A stretch of DNA of 64,000 bases, taken from NCBI GenBank assembly GCA_900473805.1, contig UCMS01000003.1, positions 62,001 through 126,000 on the forward strand, read 5' to 3'. This DNA is from Hyphomicrobiales bacterium (GTDB taxonomy: Bacteria > Pseudomonadota > Alphaproteobacteria > Rhizobiales > Rhizobiaceae). Shown in pieces: positions 18,564 through 29,436 of the stretch. Position 1 is the first letter of the stretch; each line of letters begins with the position of its first letter. The translations under genes and the position numbers were made by a program. Below the pieces are notes generated by a model that was not told where the DNA came from, ran no database searches, and saw only the letters and a list, made by a program, of their open reading frames with translations.

Positions 18564-18712
18564 CATCGGCGTCTGATCACGCCGTAGTCTGAATGAGGCT
18601 CGTCCCCCGCCGCGTCAGACTCGGGCAAAGGCCTTATCCCCCTCTCCGGGCCTTTGTCCCCATATTCCGGAGCCGCCGTGGCAGTCCCCGCCTCAAGCCA
18701 CGGCGGCTTCCG
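18564..18712 (+). ncRNA. alpha-r7-like structured sRNA beside polA
   Basis: Four consecutive stem-loops in about 149 bases: CGGCGT/ACGCCG (18567-18572 with 18579-18584); AGTCTGA/TCAGACT (18586-18592 with 18615-18621); GGGCAAAGGCC with GGCCTTTGTCCC (18623-18633 with 18649-18660, one bulge); and GCCGCCGTGGC/GCCACGGCGGC (18672-18682 with 18697-18707). Loops two to four expose C-rich runs (GTCCCCCG, ATCCCCCTC, GTCCCCGC) on the plus strand. I recall alpha-r7 (SmrC7) lying between polA and the adjacent gene in S. meliloti, which fits position and size. No T-run follows the last stem, so the 3' end is uncertain. Confidence 0.65.
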
Positions 18713-18823
18713 AAGTCAAGAGCGCATCCCATGACTGGTCAGCCACAGGAATGCATCGCCTGCGATGCTTCTTGCCGTTAAAGTCGGCGACCCAAATTCC
18801 TAACCTCTCGACACTGTCGTGCC

Positions 18824-19255
18824 ATGGCCAATGACCGCCCGGAATCTGCCACACAACTGGCGACCCAGTTCGCCCGCAGCGTGACGCGTGCTCTGCAAAG
18901 CCGGGCCGTGCGTCTCGGCTTCTCGCCGGGTCAGTTTCCCGTTCTGCTCGAATTGTGGGAGGAGGAGGGGCTCACCCAGCGACAACTCCTCGATCGCGTC
19001 GATGTGGAACAGGCGACCATGGCCAACACCTTGGCCCGCATGGAGCGCGACGGCCTGATCGAGCGCCGCGTGCATCCGCGTGACAAGCGTGCCCAGCAGA
19101 TCTTCCTGACCGAAAAGGCGAGAACAATGCGCGAGGAAGCACTCGTTCTGGTCCGCGAAGCCGAAGATGCCGTGCTTTCCGGTTTCCGACGCTTCGAAAA
19201 GGAGTTGTTGAAGGAATACATCCGCTGGGCGATCGCGAACGCCCGCAAGCTGTGA
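18824..19255 (+). CDS. MarR-family transcriptional regulator
   Basis: A 143-residue winged-helix protein. The HTH includes TQRQLLDRVDVEQATMANTLARMERDGLIERR (residues about 46-80), followed by the wing HPRDKRAQQIFLTEKA, the usual MarR layout, and C-terminal dimerisation helices. MarR proteins are dimeric repressors that lose DNA affinity on binding small phenolic or oxidant ligands. It is separated from polA by the alpha-r7-like locus and has no obvious divergent target; a role over the downstream peptidase gene is possible but unsupported. Confidence 0.88.
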   Translation: MANDRPESATQLATQFARSVTRALQSRAVRLGFSPGQFPVLLELWEEEGLTQRQLLDRVDVEQATMANTLARMERDGLIERRVHPRDKRAQQIFLTEKARTMREEALVLVREAEDAVLSGFRRFEKELLKEYIRWAIANARKL

Positions 19256-19375
19256 GCTGTGGTCGATTGGCTGGCGGGCCGGTCCGGCATCTCGAAATTT
19301 ACCGTCGTCATGCCTCGAAACGACAGACGCTTTGCTCTATGGTCCGCCGCGATTTCAATTCTGCAGGACATGACC

Positions 19376-20764
19376 ATGACCGATCTTTCTCCCATCCTTG
19401 CCAAGGCCGATGATACTCTGCCACAGAGCCTCGACCGGCTGTTCGATCTGGTCCGAATCCCTTCCATCTCCACCGACCCCGCCTACAAGGCCGAATGCCG
19501 CAAGGCCGGCGAATGGCTGGTGAAGGAACTGGCCGAGCTTGGCTTTGATACCTCGCTGCGCGACACGCCCGGCCATCCCATGGTCGTGGCGCATCACGCT
19601 GCCGACCGTGCGGACGCGCCCCACGTGCTCTTCTACGGTCACTACGATGTTCAGCCGGTCGATCCGTTGGACCTCTGGGAAGACGATCCCTTCGCGCCAG
19701 CGATCAAGGAAAAGGACGGCCGCAAGATCATTACCGGGCGCGGCACGTCTGACGACAAGGGTCAGTTGTTGACTTTCGTCGAAGCCTGCCGCGCCTACAA
19801 GACGGTCAAGGGCTCCCTGCCGGTCAGGATCACCATCCTGTTCGAAGGTGAGGAGGAATCCGGTTCGCCCTCGCTGAAGCCCTTCCTCGAAGCCAATGCG
19901 GCGGAGTTGAAGGCCGATTTTGCCTTGGTCTGCGACACCAGCATGTGGGACCGCGAGACCCCTGCCATTGCCGCTGCGCTGCGGGGCCTGGTCGGTGAAG
20001 AGGTGACCATTACGGCTGCTGACCGCGATCTGCATTCGGGCCTGTTCGGAGGTGCCGCTGCGAACCCGGTCCACATCCTGACGAAAATCCTGGCCGATCT
20101 GCATGACGAAACCGGCAAGGTCACCCTGCCGGGCTTCTATGGCGGCGTTGAGGAAACACCCTCCAACATCAAGGCATCCTGGGAGAGCCTTGGCCGCACC
20201 GCAGAAAGCTTCCTCGGCGAAGTTGGTCTGTCGATCCCCTCGGGCGAAAAGGGCCGTTCGGTTCTGGAGCTGACCTGGGCCCGTCCGACGGCGGAGGTGA
20301 ACGGCATCATCGGTGGCTACACCGGCGAAGGTTTCAAGACGGTCATCGCCGCCAAGGCTTCCGCCAAGATCTCGTTCCGTCTCGTCGGAACCCAGGATCC
20401 CGCAAAGATCCGCGAGAGCTTCCGAAGCTTCGTCAAGGCGCGGATTCCGGCCGACTGCTCGGTGGATTTCCACGAACATGGGGGCTCGCCTGCAATCCAG
20501 CTTTCCTATGATTCGCCGGAGCTGACCAAGGCGAAGAATGCGCTTTCGGATGAGTGGCCGAAGCCGGCCGTGATCATCGGCATGGGCGGCTCGATCCCGA
20601 TTGTGGGAGATTTCCAGAAAATGCTCGGCATGGACTCGCTGCTCGTCGGCTTCGGTCTGACCGATGACCGCATCCATTCGCCCAACGAAAAGTATGACCT
20701 GAACTCGTTCCACAAGGGTATCCGCTCGTGGATCCGTATCCTCGACGCGCTAGCCAACAAGTGA
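19376..20764 (+). CDS. M20 family metallopeptidase (dipeptidase)
   Basis: A 462-residue zinc peptidase of the M20/ArgE-DapE family. Metal ligands are visible in LFYGHYDVQPVDPLDLW (His, Asp), GRGTSDDKGQLL (bridging Asp) and FEGEEESGSPSL (catalytic and metal Glu); the lid His is in DRDLHSGLFGG, and GMGGSIPIVGDF is near the C terminus. No signal peptide, so cytoplasmic. The ATG at 19376 has GCAGGA eight bases upstream; the ATG two codons earlier is too close to that site. Closest to dipeptidases of the DUG1/PepV-like type, but the substrate is not determined. Confidence 0.88.
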   Translation: MTDLSPILAKADDTLPQSLDRLFDLVRIPSISTDPAYKAECRKAGEWLVKELAELGFDTSLRDTPGHPMVVAHHAADRADAPHVLFYGHYDVQPVDPLDLWEDDPFAPAIKEKDGRKIITGRGTSDDKGQLLTFVEACRAYKTVKGSLPVRITILFEGEEESGSPSLKPFLEANAAELKADFALVCDTSMWDRETPAIAAALRGLVGEEVTITAADRDLHSGLFGGAAANPVHILTKILADLHDETGKVTLPGFYGGVEETPSNIKASWESLGRTAESFLGEVGLSIPSGEKGRSVLELTWARPTAEVNGIIGGYTGEGFKTVIAAKASAKISFRLVGTQDPAKIRESFRSFVKARIPADCSVDFHEHGGSPAIQLSYDSPELTKAKNALSDEWPKPAVIIGMGGSIPIVGDFQKMLGMDSLLVGFGLTDDRIHSPNEKYDLNSFHKGIRSWIRILDALANK

Positions 20765-20785
20765 GCGCATAAGCCAGAAAAGCAA

Positions 20786-20810
20786 AAAGGCCGGTCAAAA
20801 ACCGGCCTTT
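20786..20810. terminator. intrinsic terminator after the M20 peptidase gene
   Basis: AAAGGCCGGT (20786-20795), loop CAAAA, ACCGGCCTTT (20801-20810): a perfect ten-base-pair stem with A and T edges on both sides, so it could act in either direction. It lies 21 bases after the stop codon. Confidence 0.75.
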
Positions 20811-21094
20811 CCTTTACGCTTCAACGCTGTCCTGCCAGTACATCCGTGGTCAGGGGCGGAAACGTGCCATGCGATGCTTCGGATGTCTGCTTGCCTTGGC
20901 AAGCTCATCCCTGATCCACAGGATCGCGCGGGATGATGAACAATTCCTTAAGGGCGTCACGTTTCGTGCAATCTCTGCGCTGAAACGATTCGCTCGTCGC
21001 TTGGTAGCCTGGAGATGGGAACGGCCCGATCATGTTTCAAGGGCCTCTGCGTTCAGAGTTGAAGATTGCGACCAAAGCCGAGTAGGGTAAACCC
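20811..21094. other. intergenic stretch without a recognised feature
   Basis: About 285 bases between the terminator and the YbaK-like gene. No ORF, RNA or clear dyad stands out; it should contain the promoter of the next gene, which I could not place with confidence. Confidence 0.3.
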
Positions 21095-21553
21095 ATGAGC
21101 CTTGAATCCGTCCGTGAGTTTTTCCGCACCCATGCCCCAGATCTTTCCGTCATTGTGACGGAAGCGAGTTCTGCGACCGTGGCTCTGGCTGCTGAAGCCC
21201 ATGCTGTCGAACCCGACCAGATCGCAAAGACGATCTGTCTGCGGATCGGTGAGGACACGGTGCTTGTCGTCACTGCGGGCACCAGACGGCTCGACAACAG
21301 AAAGTTCAAGGATCGCTTCGGCGTCAAGCCGCGCATGCTTGATGCAGAGGCTGTTGTCGAAGCCACCAGTCATCCGGTCGGCGGTGTCTGTCCTTTCGGT
21401 CTTCCCGCGCCGCTCAAGATCTATTGCGACATCTCGCTGAAAAACTGGACCGAGGTCGTGCCCGCTGGCGGAGCGACAAATGCCGCGGTCAGGATAGAGC
21501 CGCAGCGCATGGCAACGCTGGTCGATGCGGAATGGGCCGACCTCTGCCAGTGA
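21095..21553 (+). CDS. YbaK/EbsC family aminoacyl-tRNA deacylase
   Basis: A 152-residue single-domain protein of the YbaK/ProX editing family: IAKTICLRIGEDTVLVVTAG contains the lysine typical of the active site, followed by VGGVCPFGLP, the conserved loop of the family. Such proteins hydrolyse mischarged tRNAs (for example Ala or Cys on tRNA-Pro) in trans. Residue 1 is placed at the ATG at 21095, preceded by AGTAGGG. It is a single gene; the next gene starts about 160 bases later. The particular tRNA specificity cannot be read from the sequence. Confidence 0.85.
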   Translation: MSLESVREFFRTHAPDLSVIVTEASSATVALAAEAHAVEPDQIAKTICLRIGEDTVLVVTAGTRRLDNRKFKDRFGVKPRMLDAEAVVEATSHPVGGVCPFGLPAPLKIYCDISLKNWTEVVPAGGATNAAVRIEPQRMATLVDAEWADLCQ

Positions 21554-21710
21554 CTGAAGTGTGGTTATGGCTGTTTACCGCGTCTTAACCACCCCTTAAA
21601 TCGCCGCAATTATTGTGCAATCGAAGGAAAGCCGCACCGGCCCGGACGCGGATTTCAGCGATATCAGCACGGCGGCTCGCGAGCATCTCGGTTCGTGCGT
21701 CGTCTGCCAC

Positions 21711-23969
21711 ATGAGCATCTGGAGCAAGACCGCCGGAATGGTGAGCCGAGGCAAATCCCGCGACCGTATTGAACCGAGCTTCGAGGAGGAACGCGAGGAC
21801 GAGGATCTGCGGCTGGATGCGGACGATCGGATTGCAGGAGGCCGCAAGGCGCGCTCGGCCGGCAAGCGATCGGCCCCGACAGCCAGATCCAACAGCGGCA
21901 AAAAATCTGAGCCCCGCAAGCGCCAATCGTCCGGCGGCTTTGGCCTCGGACGCCTGATCTACTGGTGTTTCGTCCTGTCGATCTGGGGTGCCATCGGGCT
22001 TGGTGCTCTGATTGCCTATTACGGCTCCCAGATGCCGAGCGCCAGCAGCTGGTCGATCCCCGAACGCCCGCCGAACATGAAGATCGTCTCCGTCGAGGGC
22101 ACGGTGATTGCCAATCGCGGCGCGACCGGCGGCGAAGCGCTTCCTCTGGAAGAAATGTCGCCCTTCATCCCTCAGGCGGTGATGGCGATCGAAGACCGGC
22201 GCTTCTATTCGCATTTCGGCATCGACCCCTTGGGCCTCGCCCGCGCCATCGTGACCAACGTGGTGAGCGGCCGCGCGGTGCAGGGCGGCTCGACGCTGAC
22301 CCAGCAGCTGGCCAAAAACCTCTTTCTGTCCCCGGAGCGCACCGTCGAGCGCAAGGTGCAGGAAGTCCTGCTCGCCTTCTGGCTGGAGCAGAAATACACC
22401 AAGGATCAGATCCTCGCGATGTATCTGAACCGGGTCTATTTTGGCTCGAACGCCTATGGCGTGGAAGCCGCCGCACGTCGCTATTTCAACAAATCGGCGC
22501 GTGATGTGAATCTCGGGGAAGCCGCTCTTCTCGCCGGATTGCTGAAAGCGCCGTCGAGACTCTCTCCCGCCCGTGATCCGGAAGCAGCAGAAGCCCGTGC
22601 CCAGGTCGTGCTCCAGGCCATGCTGGAAGAGGGTTATATAACCGCCGACGAGGTGAAGACGGCGATGTCGCAATCCCCGACCAAGGCGAAGCGCTATTGG
22701 AGCGGCGCGGGCCAGTATGTCGCGGACATGGTCCGCGACGATGTCACGGCCCTGATTGGTCAGGTCACCGAAGATATTGTCGTCGAAACCACGATCGACA
22801 TGACGCTGGAGAAAAAGGCCGAGGCGGCCCTGACCGAGTCGCTGGCAGCCGAAGGCGCGAAGGTCAATGCGTCCCAGGCAGCGCTGGTCTCGATCGATGG
22901 CACCGGCGCGATCCGGGCTCTGGTCGGCGGGCGTGACTATGCCGAAAGCCAGTTCAATCGCGCGGTCAAGGCGAAGCGACAGCCCGGTTCGGCCTTCAAG
23001 CCCTTCGTCTATGCCGCCGCGATGGAGATCGGCCTGCGACCGGGCTCCACCCGCAACGATGCTCCGATCCGCATCGGATCGTGGACACCTCAGAACTATG
23101 ACGAGAAGTATCGCGGTCCAGTGACGCTGTCCCACGCATTGGCCGAATCACTCAACACCATCGCCGCCCAACTGGTCATGGAAGTCGGCCCCGATCAGGT
23201 GATCAAGCTTGCCCATCGCATGGGCATTGATTCCGACCTTCAGAACAATGCCTCGATCGCCCTCGGTACCTCCGAAGTCTCGCTGCTCGAGCTGACGGCA
23301 GCCTATGCGCCCTTCATGAACGGCGGCTACAAGGCGACGCCCCATATTGTTCAGCGAATCCTCAAATCCGACGGCACGGTTATCTACGAGAATAACTATC
23401 TCGAACCACCCCGCGTTCTCAGCGATCAGGTTGTCAGCGAAATGAACCAGATGCTGATGGGTGTAATCAACGACGGTACCGGCAAGAAGGCGCGCCTGAA
23501 GGGGTGGGAAGCGGCTGGAAAGACCGGCACCACCCAGTCGTTCCGCGACGCGCTCTTCGTCGGTTACACCAGCAATCTGACCACCGGTGTCTGGTTCGGC
23601 AACGACAATGGCGATTCGATGGAGAAGGTGACAGGCGGCGGGCTGCCGGCGCGTGCCTGGCACGATTTTATGTCTGCCGCCCATCAGGGCCTGGCGCCCG
23701 CACCCTTGCCGGGTGGCGATTATCAGGATCCCGCCCCCATCGCAGAGGATCCGTCCATCGGCTCCATCATATCGGATGTGCTGAACGGTGGTGGGGAAGA
23801 GCGCTATCCAGCCCAGCCGCAGGCGGCGGACGAACAGCCGATCCCACAGGAAGAGCAGGGCGACTGGCCTGTGTTGGAAGGTCCCGTGCCGCCCGGCGAT
23901 GTCGGCCAGGGTCCTCAAAACGGTGCGCCGCGACGCACCACGTTGCTCGACCTGATCCTCGGTCAGTGA
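21711..23969 (+). CDS. penicillin-binding protein 1A-type transglycosylase/transpeptidase
   Basis: Class A PBP of about 752 residues that polymerises and cross-links peptidoglycan. After a charged cytoplasmic N terminus (Arg/Lys/Glu-rich, about 80 residues) comes one membrane helix (IYWCFVLSIWGAIGLGALIAYY). The GT51 domain carries AIEDRRFYSHFGID and GGSTLTQQLAKNLF; the transpeptidase domain carries the nucleophile in QPGSAFKPF (SxxK), AESLN (SxN) and AAGKTGTTQ (KTG). The C terminus is a Pro/Gln-rich tail. The start is uncertain: ATG 21711 is used, ATG 21738 or GTG 21741 are alternatives and none has a good ribosome-binding site. Confidence 0.92.
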   Translation: MSIWSKTAGMVSRGKSRDRIEPSFEEEREDEDLRLDADDRIAGGRKARSAGKRSAPTARSNSGKKSEPRKRQSSGGFGLGRLIYWCFVLSIWGAIGLGALIAYYGSQMPSASSWSIPERPPNMKIVSVEGTVIANRGATGGEALPLEEMSPFIPQAVMAIEDRRFYSHFGIDPLGLARAIVTNVVSGRAVQGGSTLTQQLAKNLFLSPERTVERKVQEVLLAFWLEQKYTKDQILAMYLNRVYFGSNAYGVEAAARRYFNKSARDVNLGEAALLAGLLKAPSRLSPARDPEAAEARAQVVLQAMLEEGYITADEVKTAMSQSPTKAKRYWSGAGQYVADMVRDDVTALIGQVTEDIVVETTIDMTLEKKAEAALTESLAAEGAKVNASQAALVSIDGTGAIRALVGGRDYAESQFNRAVKAKRQPGSAFKPFVYAAAMEIGLRPGSTRNDAPIRIGSWTPQNYDEKYRGPVTLSHALAESLNTIAAQLVMEVGPDQVIKLAHRMGIDSDLQNNASIALGTSEVSLLELTAAYAPFMNGGYKATPHIVQRILKSDGTVIYENNYLEPPRVLSDQVVSEMNQMLMGVINDGTGKKARLKGWEAAGKTGTTQSFRDALFVGYTSNLTTGVWFGNDNGDSMEKVTGGGLPARAWHDFMSAAHQGLAPAPLPGGDYQDPAPIAEDPSIGSIISDVLNGGGEERYPAQPQAADEQPIPQEEQGDWPVLEGPVPPGDVGQGPQNGAPRRTTLLDLILGQ

Positions 23970-24118
23970 TCGCGTCTCATCGGACCATTTTGACGATGGC
24001 CAGGAGCAAGCCTTGAATGCTAAAGGCCTTGTCGGAGAAGACGAACGGGCAGCATGGAAATTGGCTCAAGAGGCCATTCCAATCTGTTCTTTTTACTGAT
24101 TTTCAGCGGATTTCCAGC

Positions 24119-24147
24119 CTTGCAGTCGGAAAAACCGCTTCTTATAT
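24119..24147 (+). promoter_or_regulatory. possible RpoH-type heat-shock promoter of dnaK
   Basis: CTTGCA (24119-24124), 17 bases, TTATAT (24142-24147), resembling the rhizobial RpoH pattern (CTTGAA ... CYATAT) and about 110 bases upstream of dnaK. The remainder of 23970-24257 holds no other gene I can support. Confidence 0.5.
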
Positions 24148-24257
24148 ACGCGACATAGCCGCAGCACCGCTGTAGCAGATCCCAGACCATCCACGTCGAG
24201 GGGCTGTCAGGAATGCCTGATTGGGGTTCCGACGGCCTGCTTCAAGGAGAATATGAC

Positions 24258-26161
<1,904 letters not shown>

Positions 26162-26162
<1 letters not shown>

Positions 26163-26629
26163 TGCCGGCTCGCTTCACGCGCATCGTTTCGGGCGGGCTG
26201 GCCTTTGGGCCAGCCTGCATCGCGTTGATGATGGCGACGGCAGCTCTTGCGCAGAACGCCGAGGTCAGATCCGTTTATCGACAGGTCGCGGGCGCCGAGG
26301 CGAAAGTCGCCAAGGCCCTGTCCGCCAAGGACTCCAAGGGACTTTCCCGGATTGGCAGTGAACTTGGAAAGATCATCGAGGCGGCCTTGCAGCGGCGCGA
26401 GGATGGCGGTTCGGTGTCGGCCTGTGACATGGCGGCCCATTCGCTTGCCTTTGTTGCCGTTTCAGCGGCCGATGGTTTGATCAGCAGGGGCGAGGCGCGC
26501 AAGCTCCTGATGGACGATGCGATGGCGGCGGCTTCCGACTTCCAGAAAGACATGCAGGCCTGTGACAAGCTCGCCGGCAAAGCGTCGGGCGGTCACACGA
26601 GCGTTGGGAAAGCTTTGAGGGCTTTGTAA
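26162..26629 (+). CDS. small exported protein of unknown function between dnaK and dnaJ
   Basis: A 155-residue protein with an N-terminal signal-like segment ([19 protein letters not shown], about residues 16-34, cleavage likely after ALA), then a mostly helical Ala/Lys-rich body with two Cys (CDMAAH and ACDKLAG) that could form a disulfide in the periplasm. I recognise no family. Its ATG overlaps the dnaK stop (TGATG) and it ends four bases before dnaJ, so it should be co-transcribed and translationally coupled with the heat-shock pair. Codon use looks like its neighbours. Confidence 0.75.
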
Positions 26630-26633
26630 GACG

Positions 26634-27779
26634 ATGGCAAAGGCAGATTTCTACGAGACCCTTGGGGTTGGCCGCACTGCGGATGAAAAGGAGCTGAAAA
26701 GCGCCTTTCGCAAGCTGGCCATGAAATTTCATCCGGACAAGAACCCGGGCGATAGCGAAGCCGAGAAGAAGTTCAAGGAGATCAACGAGGCCTACGAGAC
26801 CTTGAAGGATCCCCAGAAGCGCGCGGCCTATGACCGCTTCGGCCACGCCGCCTTCGAACAGGGTGGCGGCGGCTTCGGCGGTGGCGGCGGCGGGTTCTCC
26901 GGCGGCGGCTTCTCCGACATTTTCGAAGACATCTTCGGCGAAATGATGGGCGGCGGCCGTGGCGGCCGGGCGCGCTCCACGGGCGGTCGTGAGCGCGGCG
27001 CGGATCTCCGCTACAACATGGAAATCAGCCTCGAAGAGGCCTTCACCGGCAAGACGGCGCAGATCCGGGTTCCGACCTCGATCACCTGCGATCTCTGCAC
27101 GGGCACCGGTGCCAAACCCGGTACCAAGCCGACAACCTGCGCCACCTGTCAGGGCTCGGGGCGCGTCCGTGCGGCTCAGGGCTTCTTCTCGATCGAGCGA
27201 ACCTGCCCGACCTGCCACGGTCGCGGCCAGACCATCTCTGATCCCTGCACCAAGTGCCACGGCCATGGTCGCGTGACGGAAGAGCGGTCGCTCTCGGTCA
27301 ACATCCCCTCGGGCATCGAGGACGGCACGCGCATTCGCCTGCAGGGCGAAGGCGAAGCCGGTCTGCGTGGCGGTCCGGCGGGCGATCTCTACATCTTCCT
27401 GTCGGTCAAGCCGCACGAGTTCTTCCAGCGAGATGGTGCCGACCTATATTGCTCTGTGCCGATCTCGATGACCACTGCTGCCCTTGGCGGCACCTTCGAC
27501 GTGGTGACGTTGGATGGCACGAAGTCGCGCGTAACGGTGCCGGAAGGCACCCAGGCCGGCAAGCAGTTCCGTCTGAAGGCCAAGGGCATGCCGGTTCTGC
27601 GTTCGACGCAGACGGGTGACCTCTACATCCAGATCCAGATCGAGACGCCGCAGAAGCTGACGAAGCGCCAGCGCGAACTTCTGCAGGAGTTCGAGCAGCT
27701 TTCGTCGAAGGAAAATAACCCCGAATCGACGGGCTTCTTCGCCCGTATGAAGGATTTCTTTGACACGCTGAGCGACTGA
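26634..27779 (+). CDS. dnaJ: co-chaperone DnaJ (Hsp40)
   Basis: Type I J-protein of 381 residues. The J domain (1-70) contains [11 protein letters not shown] with the HPD tripeptide that stimulates DnaK; a Gly/Phe-rich stretch of unusually long GGG runs follows (about 75-115); then four CxxCxGxG zinc repeats ([31 protein letters not shown]-like) at about 145-210, and two C-terminal beta domains. It is the last gene of the dnaK unit and is followed by a terminator. Confidence 0.98.
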   Translation: MAKADFYETLGVGRTADEKELKSAFRKLAMKFHPDKNPGDSEAEKKFKEINEAYETLKDPQKRAAYDRFGHAAFEQGGGGFGGGGGGFSGGGFSDIFEDIFGEMMGGGRGGRARSTGGRERGADLRYNMEISLEEAFTGKTAQIRVPTSITCDLCTGTGAKPGTKPTTCATCQGSGRVRAAQGFFSIERTCPTCHGRGQTISDPCTKCHGHGRVTEERSLSVNIPSGIEDGTRIRLQGEGEAGLRGGPAGDLYIFLSVKPHEFFQRDGADLYCSVPISMTTAALGGTFDVVTLDGTKSRVTVPEGTQAGKQFRLKAKGMPVLRSTQTGDLYIQIQIETPQKLTKRQRELLQEFEQLSSKENNPESTGFFARMKDFFDTLSD

Positions 27780-27805
27780 TCGAAGGACGGGTTTGAAAAT
27801 CAAAG

Positions 27806-27837
27806 AAGGGGTGAGCCGTATGGTTCACCCCTTTTTT
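27806..27837 (+). terminator. intrinsic terminator after dnaJ
   Basis: AAGGGGTGA (27806-27814) pairs with TCACCCCTT (27825-27833) around a ten-base loop and runs into six Ts (27832-27837). It separates dnaJ from the convergent polyol operon. Confidence 0.88.
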
Positions 27838-27861
27838 CATTCAAACCTGCAAGGATGGCGG

Positions 27862-29436
27862 CTACATCAGCGCCGACAGCTCATCGCGATGACGCATCAT
27901 CGCGCGCAACAGGGCGTGGTCGCGCGCCAGCGCCGCCTGGCGCGCGGGATCCGGCCGGACAGTCTTCAGCGGAAACCGCATCGCCGCACCGGCGGTTTCG
28001 GGTGTCGGGAACAAGCCAGCGGAAACGGCGGCATGCAGTGCGGAGCCGAGGAGCACGGCGTCGCACCCGTCAGGCACGTGCATCACGCAGCCGGTCGCAT
28101 CGGCGTACAGTTGCGAAAGCAGCGGATGATCGGCAAGCCCGCCTGCAAGGAACAGGGCCTGCGGATTTCCCGCCTTAGCTGGCAGATGGTCGAGAATGTT
28201 GCGGATGCTGCAGGCCAGGGAGACGCAGCTTCGCCAATAGAGCCTCAACAGTCCGTCGAGGCTGCGGTCGAGATCGAGACCCGAAATGGCACCGGTGAGC
28301 AAGGGGTTTGAAATCGGCGACCGTGTCCCATGAAAATCGGGCAACACGCTGATCGGCAGGCCAAAGTCTGGACCTTCCTCCGCCACTCGCTCCGCGATCC
28401 GGTCGAGCAGGTCGCGATGGCGATCCTTCGTCGGTATTCCGCCTGCCGGATGGTCCCTGACGATATGATCGAGGAAGGCACCCGAGGCCGATTGTCCTGC
28501 CTCGGTCAGCCAGAGGTCGGGGAGTGCGGCGTCCCGGAACCCGCCCCAGCAGCCTGGTCCGGATATCGGGTCGGGGGACAGCATCACGATGCAGCTCGAG
28601 GTGCCGGCAATCAGGGCGGCGCGGCTGCCCGCAGGCGATGCGTCCGTTCCGAACAGCGCCACGGCACCTGCATAGGCGTCCACCAGGCCGGGTGCCACGA
28701 GGCATGCGGTGGTCAGCCCAAGCGCCTCTGCCGCAGGCCCGGAAAGCGGCCCGACCGGAATGCGAACCGGATGCGACCTTTCCGGAAGCGCCGCCTTCTC
28801 TGCAAGGTCCTGAAGCCCGATCTGCGCATAGAAAGCGTCGGGTCTCACACCGGGCGGCTCAGGTGAATATCCCCATTTCGAGGCAAGCGGCGAATGGCTT
28901 CTTCGATCGATCCCCGTCGCCCGCCAGGTCAGAAAGTCACTGAGATCGAAGATCAGTCCGGCCCGGGCCCAGGTATCGGGCAGATGCCGTTTCAGCCACA
29001 GGAGCTTTGGCAGTTGCATCTCCACCGACAGCCGCCCACCGAATCGGTCGAACAGGGGATCATCGATTGCGTTGCACTCATCGGTTTCGGCAATGGCACG
29101 ATGATCCATCCACAGGATGGTGTCATGCTCTGGCTTTCCACCATAGGAAACGGAAAGCGGCGAGCCGTCCCGGCTTCGCACCACCAGCGAACACGTGGCA
29201 TCGAAACCGATGGCACGAACGCTCGCGGCATCCACGCCCGCGGCCGCAAGGGCAGCCCGGGATGCCTGGCAAACGGCGCCCCAAATTTCTTCGCTGTCCT
29301 GCTCCATGTGATTATGCTGCGGACGATGCAGCGATATGGGCACGACGCATCGGGCGAGTTGGCGCCCCGTAAGGTCGAAGATACCGACCCGCGCGCTGCC
29401 CGTGCCCACATCCACGGCCATGAGGTGCTCACGCAT
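27862..29436 (-). CDS. FGGY-family pentulose kinase
   Basis: A 524-residue sugar kinase, last gene of the polyol operon. The N-terminal domain starts with AVDVGTGSARVGIFDLTG (phosphate-1 loop) and has ATCSLVV and ILWMDHRA; the C-terminal domain has IAGTSSCIVM and FLAGGLADHPLLSQL. The pattern fits the D-ribulokinase/FGGY-pentulose kinase subgroup. In the polyol pathway it would phosphorylate a ketose made by the two dehydrogenases (for example D-ribulose or D-xylulose from arabitol or ribitol). The ATG at 29436 overlaps the preceding gene by eight bases; an ATG five codons later is possible. Confidence 0.8.
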   Translation of the reverse strand: MREHLMAVDVGTGSARVGIFDLTGRQLARCVVPISLHRPQHNHMEQDSEEIWGAVCQASRAALAAAGVDAASVRAIGFDATCSLVVRSRDGSPLSVSYGGKPEHDTILWMDHRAIAETDECNAIDDPLFDRFGGRLSVEMQLPKLLWLKRHLPDTWARAGLIFDLSDFLTWRATGIDRRSHSPLASKWGYSPEPPGVRPDAFYAQIGLQDLAEKAALPERSHPVRIPVGPLSGPAAEALGLTTACLVAPGLVDAYAGAVALFGTDASPAGSRAALIAGTSSCIVMLSPDPISGPGCWGGFRDAALPDLWLTEAGQSASGAFLDHIVRDHPAGGIPTKDRHRDLLDRIAERVAEEGPDFGLPISVLPDFHGTRSPISNPLLTGAISGLDLDRSLDGLLRLYWRSCVSLACSIRNILDHLPAKAGNPQALFLAGGLADHPLLSQLYADATGCVMHVPDGCDAVLLGSALHAAVSAGLFPTPETAGAAMRFPLKTVRPDPARQAALARDHALLRAMMRHRDELSALM

